Source: an uncultured Clostridia bacterium (GTDB lineage Bacteria > Bacillota_A > Clostridia > Oscillospirales > Oscillospiraceae). Taken from it: a DNA stretch of 6,097 bases. The stretch covers positions 1 to 6,097 of the forward strand of contig CAMZJG010000069.1 of the NCBI GenBank assembly GCA_947307505.1, in the 5' to 3' direction. Each line of letters begins with the position of its first letter. Within the stretch, counting starts at the first letter, position 1. Made by a program: the position numbers and the translations under genes. The notes below the pieces were generated by a model. The model was not told the origin of the DNA, did no database searches, and worked only from the letters and a program-made list of their open reading frames with translations. Shown here piece after piece: positions 5,750 to 6,097 of this stretch.

Positions 5750-6097
5750 TTATGAGAGGGGGGAGAAGCCGACGGAAGCGAAAACGTCGCCGGCGTCCTT
5801 GCCCTTCAGGTATTCCAGGAAGGCTCTGGCTTCGTCCGGATGCTTGCTCACGTTCAGCACGGCGGCGGGGTAGATGACCTGCCCGCACATCTCGGCCGTG
5901 GCGGTATCCACCACGGTGAGCCCGGCGGAGTAGGCGTCGGTGCCGTAGATGATGCCGCAGTCCACAGCGGCCTCGGAGACCTGGGTGGTGACTTCCTTGA
6001 CGTTGGAGCCGTAGGTGATGACCCCGGCTTCGGCCAGGGCGGCCTCATCCAGCTCGAAATAGCTCAGGATCTTCTGGGTGTACTGTCCCACGGGCAC
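5750..6097 (-). CDS. modA: Molybdate ABC transporter substrate-binding protein ModA, C-terminal part
   Basis: Extracytoplasmic binding protein that captures molybdate (or tungstate) and delivers it to ModBC. Only the last 115 residues and the TAA stop are inside the window; the signal or lipoprotein sequence and the N-terminal lobe lie beyond the right edge. The first visible codon is GTG, read here as internal valine (VPVGQYTQKIL), not as a start. Family landmarks in the visible part are VPVGQY (1-6), GSNVKEVTTQV (30-40), DCGIIYGTDAY (46-56), VIYPAAVL (74-81) and a final KGKDAGDVFASVGF. Val33 and Tyr51 are 18 residues apart, the same spacing as the oxyanion-contacting Val152 and Tyr170 of E. 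coli ModA, so the binding site is probably intact on this side. It is the most upstream gene seen; the operon promoter is presumably ahead of it. Confidence 0.95.
   Translation of the reverse strand: MPVGQYTQKILSYFELDEAALAEAGVITYGSNVKEVTTQVSEAAVDCGIIYGTDAYSAGLTVVDTATAEMCGQVIYPAAVLNVSKHPDEARAFLEYLKGKDAGDVFASVGFSPLS

Noticed and set aside
5575..5877. Plus-strand frame crossing the modA-modB spacer, with a GGAGGAAAG-like site near 5732
   Set aside because: The purine-rich run is only the complement of the pyrimidine-rich spacer. It has no properly spaced start codon, and the translation is an Arg-rich run with no domain.
6095..6097. GTG at the right edge as a modA start
   Set aside because: The visible protein begins in the middle of the ModA second lobe (VPVGQY) with no signal peptide. 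The gene continues past the window.

Overview
The window is one stretch of a molybdenum cofactor (Moco) locus. All eight genes lie on the minus strand and are read from right to left: modA (only its C-terminal part is present), modB, modC, moeA, a second molybdopterin-binding-domain gene with a cysteine-rich tail, moaA, moaC, and mog/moaB (only its N-terminal part is present). Neither end of the operon is inside the window, so its promoter and final terminator are not visible.

Organism: the DNA is GC-rich and the genes are packed with GGAGG-type ribosome binding sites. The second molybdopterin-binding protein, with its C-terminal CxxCxxC...C tail, resembles proteins I associate with anaerobic Firmicutes (clostridia). 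The best guess is a GC-rich clostridial anaerobe, for example of the Oscillospiraceae type. This is inference from protein style and not a firm assignment.

Layout: ModA, ModB and ModC (5750-6097, 4983-5648, 3938-4981) form a molybdate/tungstate ABC importer. MoeA (2718-3935) inserts the imported oxyanion into adenylylated molybdopterin. The MoeA/MoaB-like protein (1705-2721) has a MoCF-type domain but lacks key MoeA motifs and ends in a four-cysteine tail; its function is unknown. MoaA (753-1703) and MoaC (254-748) together convert GTP to cyclic pyranopterin monophosphate. Mog (1-257) adenylylates molybdopterin to prepare it for MoeA. Uptake, the first step and the last two steps are therefore on one transcript. 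The molybdopterin synthase genes (moaD, moaE) and moeB are not in the window.

Every junction from modB to mog is a 1-4 nt gap or a 4-nt ATGA overlap, which points to translational coupling. The exception is the 101-nt modA-modB gap. It holds a perfect 8-bp hairpin whose loop can pair with 7 nt just upstream of the modB ribosome binding site, in the geometry of an H-type pseudoknot. This is the most unusual non-coding signal here. The other point of interest is the Cys-tailed paralogue. The rest is a well-built but recognisable Moco operon.
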